Part shown: piece after piece, positions 57,644 to 64,000 of the stretch
How the letters are laid out: each line of letters begins with the position of its first letter
How positions within the stretch are numbered: position 1 is the stretch's first letter
Source of the DNA: an uncultured delta proteobacterium
Lineage (GTDB): Bacteria > Myxococcota_A > UBA9160 > JAFDET01
Assembly: GCA_947259215.1 (NCBI GenBank)
Contig: CAMYLJ010000039.1
Coordinates: 1 to 64,000, forward strand
Length of the DNA: 64,000 nucleotides
Direction of reading: 5' to 3'
Made by a program: the position numbers and the translations under genes
Notes under the pieces: model-generated
Seen by the model: only the letters and a program-made list of their open reading frames with translations
Databases searched by the model: none
Told to the model about the DNA's origin: nothing

Positions 57644-57647
<4 letters not shown>
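56391..57647 (-). CDS. proA: Gamma-glutamyl phosphate reductase
   Basis: Second step of proline synthesis, reducing gamma-glutamyl phosphate with NADPH. The 418-residue protein has [44 protein letters not shown] and the catalytic Cys in IRQMAVCNAVETLL, and ends GLGAEIGISNSRLHAYGPMG. Start and stop each overlap the flanking genes by four bases (proB ATGA, nadD ATGA). Confidence 0.97.
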
Positions 57648-60477
<2,830 letters not shown>

Positions 60478-60478
<1 letters not shown>

Positions 60479-61038
60479 CACGACTCCTCGGGCTTCTCGG
60501 AGCCGGGGAGTATCTGGGATTCCTCTTCGAAGTCAAGCGGCTGCGCGGGGGGCGGGGGCTCCAGCAACGCGGCCGAAGCGGGGTTCGCGGCGGCCTTCTC
60601 GGGCTCCGGGGCCGTCTCCGCAGGCGCCTCGCCGGCGGACGCTGCGGGCTCGTCGGGTGTCGCGGCCGTGGTGGTGAGCGGCTCGGCTGCGGCGGCCTCC
60701 TCGCGGGCCGCAGGCTCCTCCGCGGGGGCGGGCTCGGAGGCGGTCGCCGCACTCTCGGGAGTGGCGGATTCCTCCGGCTCCGGCGCCGCCAGCCAGCTCG
60801 GCACGAAGGAGAGGGGCTCGCCCGGCTCCTCTGCCGTCACCTCGAACTGCTCCTGGTGCAGCTCCGGCTTGGCGCGGATCTCGATCTCGCGTCCCAGGTC
60901 GCGCTCGGCGTCCTCCAGGTTGGCCTTCTCCGGGCCGAGCAGCCGCTCGGCCACGTCCCGGCTCACGGTCACCACCACCTTGCGGCCCCGGAAGCGCGGC
61001 AGGTCCTTGCGCAGCTCGCGCATCACCTTGTACGCCAC
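60478..61038 (-). CDS. RNase E/G C-terminal small domain as separate frame
   Basis: A 186-residue frame that begins with GTG six bases after the TAG ending the RNase E/G body, in the same reading frame. Its first 65 residues ([20 protein letters not shown], then [20 protein letters not shown]) are the RNase E/G small domain that normally continues the same chain. Residues about 75-180 form an acidic, Pro/Ala/Glu-rich disordered tail. It may be made by stop-codon readthrough or by restart on the GTG, or be a remnant of a broken gene. The good frame, the TGATG overlap with rplU and the lack of decay argue for translation. Confidence 0.7.
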
Positions 61039-61041
61039 GCT

Positions 61042-62349
61042 CTATTCCGAGAGCACGTAGCTCTTGCCCTCGCAGTAGGGGCAGGGCTCGCACAGGGTCT
61101 GCACCAGGCTCTGGCGCGTGCGCTTGCGCGTCATCTCCACCAGCCCCAGCTCGGAAATCTTCAGGATGTTGGTGCGCGCCTTGTCGCCGCGCAGGACGTC
61201 CTGGAGGGCCCGGTACACCTTGTCCCGGTTCCCCAGGTCTTCCATGTCGATCAGGTCGATGATGATGAGACCGCCGATGTTGCGGAAGCGCAGCTGGTGC
61301 ACCACCTCGCGCACCGCCTCGAGGTTCGTGCGCAGCACGGTCTCTTCCAGGTCGCGCTTGCCCACGTAGCGGCCGGTGTTGACGTCGATGGCCGTGAGCG
61401 CCTCGCTCTGGTCGAAGATCAGATAGCCGCCGCTCTTGAGCCAGACCTTGCGGCCCAGGTTCTGGTCGATCTGCGCCTCGACGCCGAAGTGATCGAAGAT
61501 CGGCTCGTGCCCCGTGTAGTGTTCGATCCGCGGCGGATCCACCATGAAGCGCGAGACGAAGCGCTTCATCTTCTCGTAGAGCGCCGGGTCGTCGACCACG
61601 ATCCGCTTGGTCTCGCGTCCGACCACGTCGCGGATGACGCGCATCGGAAGCTCGGGCTCCTGGTAGAGCATCGACGGCGCGGCGGCCTCTCGCTGGCGCG
61701 TCTGGATGTCGTCCCAGGTCTCGGCCAGGTACTTGATGTCGGCCTCGAGGTCCGGCTCGCGCACTCCGTCGCCCGCCGTGCGGATGATGAAGCCCAGGTT
61801 CTTGGGCCGGTGGCGCTCCACCGTGTCGCGCAGCCGGCGCCGCTCGCGGTCGGCGCCGATGCGCCGCGACACGCCCACCCGCGCCGACCAGGGGGTCAGC
61901 ACCAGGTGACGGCCGGCGATGGACAGGTGCGAGGTGATGCGCGCGCCCTTGGTGCCGATCGGCTCCTTGGCCACCTGCACCACCACCTCCTGGCCTTCGG
62001 AGAGCAGGGTGTCGATGCGCGGCGGGTTGCTGCGCCCGTTGCCGTTGCGGCGTCGTCCGCCGCGGCGCCCGCGCGTCGCGTCCTCGCCGTCGCCGTTCGC
62101 GCCGGGTTCGGCGTCCGCCACGTAGTCGCCCACGTACAGGAAGGCTGCCTTCTCCAGACCGATGTCCACGAAGGCCGCCTGCATGCCCGGCAGCACCCGC
62201 GTCACCCGGCCCTTCACCACGTTGCCCACCATGCCGCGGTCGCTCGACCGCTCGAGGTGGAGCTCGACGAAGCTGCCCTTCTCCAGGATCGCCACCCGGG
62301 TCTCCCCGGAGCTGGCGTTCACCAGGATCTCGTTCTGCATTCTGTGCAT
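61042..62349 (-). CDS. rng: RNase E/G (Rne/Rng), body up to the zinc link
   Basis: Endoribonuclease for mRNA decay and rRNA maturation. The 435 residues include an S1 domain (about 38-130, VVKGRVTRVLPGMQAAFVDI) with an insert of basic residues (TRGRRGGRRRNGNGRSN), the 5'-sensor/RNase H region, the catalytic Asp in GGLIIIDLIDMED and RGDKARTNILKISELGLVEM, and the zinc link CEPCPYCEG. It then ends SYVLSE-TAG, where relatives run on into the small domain, so it is cut by an in-frame amber codon at 61042-61044. ATG at 62349 or 62340; neither has a clear ribosome site. It heads the rplU-rpmA-obgE array. Confidence 0.9.
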   Translation of the reverse strand: MHRMQNEILVNASSGETRVAILEKGSFVELHLERSSDRGMVGNVVKGRVTRVLPGMQAAFVDIGLEKAAFLYVGDYVADAEPGANGDGEDATRGRRGGRRRNGNGRSNPPRIDTLLSEGQEVVVQVAKEPIGTKGARITSHLSIAGRHLVLTPWSARVGVSRRIGADRERRRLRDTVERHRPKNLGFIIRTAGDGVREPDLEADIKYLAETWDDIQTRQREAAAPSMLYQEPELPMRVIRDVVGRETKRIVVDDPALYEKMKRFVSRFMVDPPRIEHYTGHEPIFDHFGVEAQIDQNLGRKVWLKSGGYLIFDQSEALTAIDVNTGRYVGKRDLEETVLRTNLEAVREVVHQLRFRNIGGLIIIDLIDMEDLGNRDKVYRALQDVLRGDKARTNILKISELGLVEMTRKRTRQSLVQTLCEPCPYCEGKSYVLSE

Positions 62350-62764
62350 CCCGCTGGAGGACGCCGCTCCGCGGCAGGGGGTCCGCGGCCGTCGGCGTCA
62401 TCCGCCGCTGGCGAGTCGGCGTTTCGTCGCGCGAGGGGTCGGCGCTAGACGCCGGACCCGGTCGGCGGGGATGCGTGGCGGGGACCGGCGGCCGCGAAGG
62501 CGGCTCCCGGCGGACGGGAGGCTCGCTCGAAGCTCCCGATCTCGAAACTGAAAACGCTGACTCGCACAGGAATTCGTCTTTTCTGGTGCGACGGCGCGCC
62601 TGGCTCCCTCGGTCCCCCGCGAGCTGCGACATCCCCGCCGCCCGCCCGACCTCCGGGCCTCGGTCCCGCCCAGGGCGCCGGCGCCTCGCGCCTGGCTCCG
62701 GGCAGGATCCCCGCGTGCCGTACAAACTTCTTGCGGGAAGGAATACGTACTCCCCGCCGCCAGG
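62350..62764. other. 415-base intergenic region upstream of the RNase gene
   Basis: No gene is supported here. It must hold the promoter and leader of the RNase array. An AT-richer island lies at about 62540-62585. A near-palindrome GGAATACGTACTCC sits at 62740-62753. I saw no clear -35/-10 pair or terminator. The length would fit a structured leader that RNase E/G could use for self-control, but that is a guess. Confidence 0.5.
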
Positions 62765-63289
62765 TCAAGCCGAGGTCCCCGGAGGGACCGAATTCGGGGG
62801 GGCCGGGGGCCAGGGCCACAGGCGCGGGAGCCAGCGCGGCACGTGGGCCTGGTAGCGGCGGTAGGCGTCACCGAAGCGCTTCTCGAGCCCGGGCTCCTCC
62901 CAGAGCGGGATGTAGAGCGCGTTCGCCAGCAGGACGATCCCGAACCAGACCCCGATGGCCGGAGAGCCGAAGGCCAGCGCCTCGCCGGCCAGGTTGAAGA
63001 GCACGCCGCTGATCATCGGGTTCCGGACGTGGCGGTAGGGGCCCCGGACCACCAGCTCCCGGGTGGGGCTCCAGGGGGCCAGGCTGCCCCGTCCCTGCTC
63101 GTGGAAGAGCCGGATCGTCGTCGCCATGAGGCCGATTCCGACGGCGAAGCAGGCGCCGGCGATCAGCGCCGCGCCGGGCAACGCCAGCCGGGGAGGCAGG
63201 CCGCCCTCCCACCAGAGCAGCCCGAGCGGAATCGTCCCCAGCACGTTGGCGGGCAGGATCAGGATGGCGCGAAGCTGGGGGCCGGTCAT
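62765..63289 (-). CDS. Isoprenylcysteine carboxyl methyltransferase (ICMT/PEMT-like) family protein
   Basis: A 174-residue membrane protein with four to five hydrophobic segments. The SAM-binding C-terminal pattern is present: [19 protein letters not shown], then [26 protein letters not shown]. In bacteria such proteins methylate lipids or small hydrophobic molecules; real prenylcysteine substrates are unlikely. It is divergent from selA across 54 bases. Confidence 0.88.
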   Translation of the reverse strand: MTGPQLRAILILPANVLGTIPLGLLWWEGGLPPRLALPGAALIAGACFAVGIGLMATTIRLFHEQGRGSLAPWSPTRELVVRGPYRHVRNPMISGVLFNLAGEALAFGSPAIGVWFGIVLLANALYIPLWEEPGLEKRFGDAYRRYQAHVPRWLPRLWPWPPAPPNSVPPGTSA

Positions 63290-63343
63290 GGGGCTCCTCT
63301 CACGAACCCCGGTACGCTACCGCCCGGAGGCGTGGCTCCGCCC

Positions 63344-64000
63344 ATGGCAGGCGAGAAGGGACAGGATCCGCGGCGAGCGCTGCCGGCCACCGGCCGCGTC
63401 ACGGAGCAGCTGGCGGCGGCCCACCCGGAGCTTCCCGCCTGGGCGCGCACGGCCGGCGCGCGCGCGGCCCTGGCCGCGGCACGCGAGGCGCTGGCGCGCC
63501 CGAAGGCCGCCGTGCCGGGGGAGGCCGAGCTCGTCGCCGACGCGGCCTTGCGGGCCGGGCGCCTGGCCGCCGGCCGCCCGGGCCGCGTCATCAACGCCAC
63601 CGGGGTCGTGCTCCACACGAACCTCGGCCGTGCGGTGCTGGCCCCGGGCGCCGCCGCGGCCGTGGCCGAGGCGGCCTCCCACGCGAGCGACCTGGAGCTC
63701 GACCTCGGCAGTGGCGCGCGCGGCCGACGCCTCGACGCGGTCGCGGAGAAGCTCGTGCTGCTGTCCGGCGCCGAGGCGGCGCTGGCGGTCAACAACAACG
63801 CCGCCGCCGTGCTGCTGGCGCTCGACAGCCTCGGGCGCGGGCGCGAGGTCGTGGTCTCCCGGGGCGAGCTGGTGGAGATCGGCGGCTCCTTTCGGGTGCC
63901 GGAGATCCTGGAGCGCGCCGGCGTGCGGCTGGTCGAGGTGGGCACCACCAACCGCACCCACGCCCGGGACTACGAGGCCGCCATCGGCCCGGACACCGCG
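63344..64000 (+). CDS. selA: L-seryl-tRNA(Sec) selenium transferase, 5' part
   Basis: PLP enzyme that converts Ser-tRNA(Sec) to Sec-tRNA(Sec) with selenophosphate. The first 219 codons are visible before the window ends. Translation gives [59 protein letters not shown] and [20 protein letters not shown], then [17 protein letters not shown], all typical SelA motifs. The PLP lysine lies beyond the edge. The ATG has GGAGG 13 bases upstream; a GTG four codons earlier is possible. It implies that the organism makes selenoproteins. Confidence 0.95.
   Translation, partial: MAGEKGQDPRRALPATGRVTEQLAAAHPELPAWARTAGARAALAAAREALARPKAAVPGEAELVADAALRAGRLAAGRPGRVINATGVVLHTNLGRAVLAPGAAAAVAEAASHASDLELDLGSGARGRRLDAVAEKLVLLSGAEAALAVNNNAAAVLLALDSLGRGREVVVSRGELVEIGGSFRVPEILERAGVRLVEVGTTNRTHARDYEAAIGPDTA

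Overview
The window is a high-GC (roughly 70 %), densely coded stretch of a Gram-negative chromosome. Many genes overlap by 1-4 bases (TGATG, GTGA, ATGA) and GTG starts are common. Three things point to a deltaproteobacterial relative (Myxococcota, Desulfobacterota, Binatota or similar): the gene orders argH-lptM-dapF-dapA-dapB and RNase E/G-rplU-rpmA-obgE-proB-proA-nadD-rsfS, the number of sigma-54 and two-component genes, and a selA gene. This is an inference from gene content, and I cannot name a species. I see no rRNA, tRNA, CRISPR array, prophage or transposase gene. The only repeat-like element is a perfect 65-bp AT-rich palindrome at 546-610.

Layout. 1-1.2 kb: glnB behind a sigma-54 promoter, divergent from a stand-alone ACT-domain protein that resembles the GlnD C-terminus. 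1.2-5.3 kb (minus): argH, a tiny LptM-like lipoprotein, dapF, dapA and dapB (arginine and lysine/diaminopimelate synthesis). 5.4-8.9 kb: a class A penicillin-binding protein, a TPR lipoprotein and lspA. 9.2-17.4 kb: an IclR regulator, an acyl-CoA dehydrogenase, malic enzyme, a three-gene propionyl/acyl-CoA carboxylase and a nucleoside hydrolase. 17.4-23.7 kb (minus): tatC, tatA, a PilZ-like protein, an HD-GYP response regulator, an NtrC-type activator, and a histidine kinase fused to a decayed NtrC-like AAA+ domain. Sigma-54 promoters precede both the kinase and the HD-GYP gene. 24-28.3 kb: a double-length ThyX-like protein, an unknown secreted protein, a GNAT acetyltransferase and an aminotransferase.

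28.4-41 kb is a surface-polysaccharide locus. It holds a GT-C-like membrane protein, a GT4 glycosyltransferase, two Fe/2-oxoglutarate dioxygenases, a Wzx-type flippase, an FkbM methyltransferase, a radical SAM-pyruvyltransferase fusion, an SDR epimerase, a WecG/TagA glycosyltransferase and a WcaJ-type initiating transferase. 41-51.8 kb: M20 and M23 peptidases, glutamate-cysteine ligase, a YkvA-domain protein, a response regulator, an unknown membrane protein, glutaredoxin, thioredoxin reductase and a PAS-HisKA-REC protein.

51.8-62.3 kb (minus) is one long array: RNase E/G, rplU, rpmA, obgE, proB, proA, nadD, rsfS, a large tandem serine protease that closely resembles the eukaryotic Nma111/Deg7 type, and comF. 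The RNase gene is cut by an in-frame TAG followed at once by a GTG restart. The window ends with an ICMT-family methyltransferase and the 5' part of selA.

The observations most worth checking are the split RNase E/G, the Nma111/Deg7-like protease, the radical SAM-pyruvyltransferase fusion, the AAA+-kinase fusion within a sigma-54/HD-GYP circuit, the double ThyX, the solo ACT protein beside glnB, and the 65-bp palindrome.
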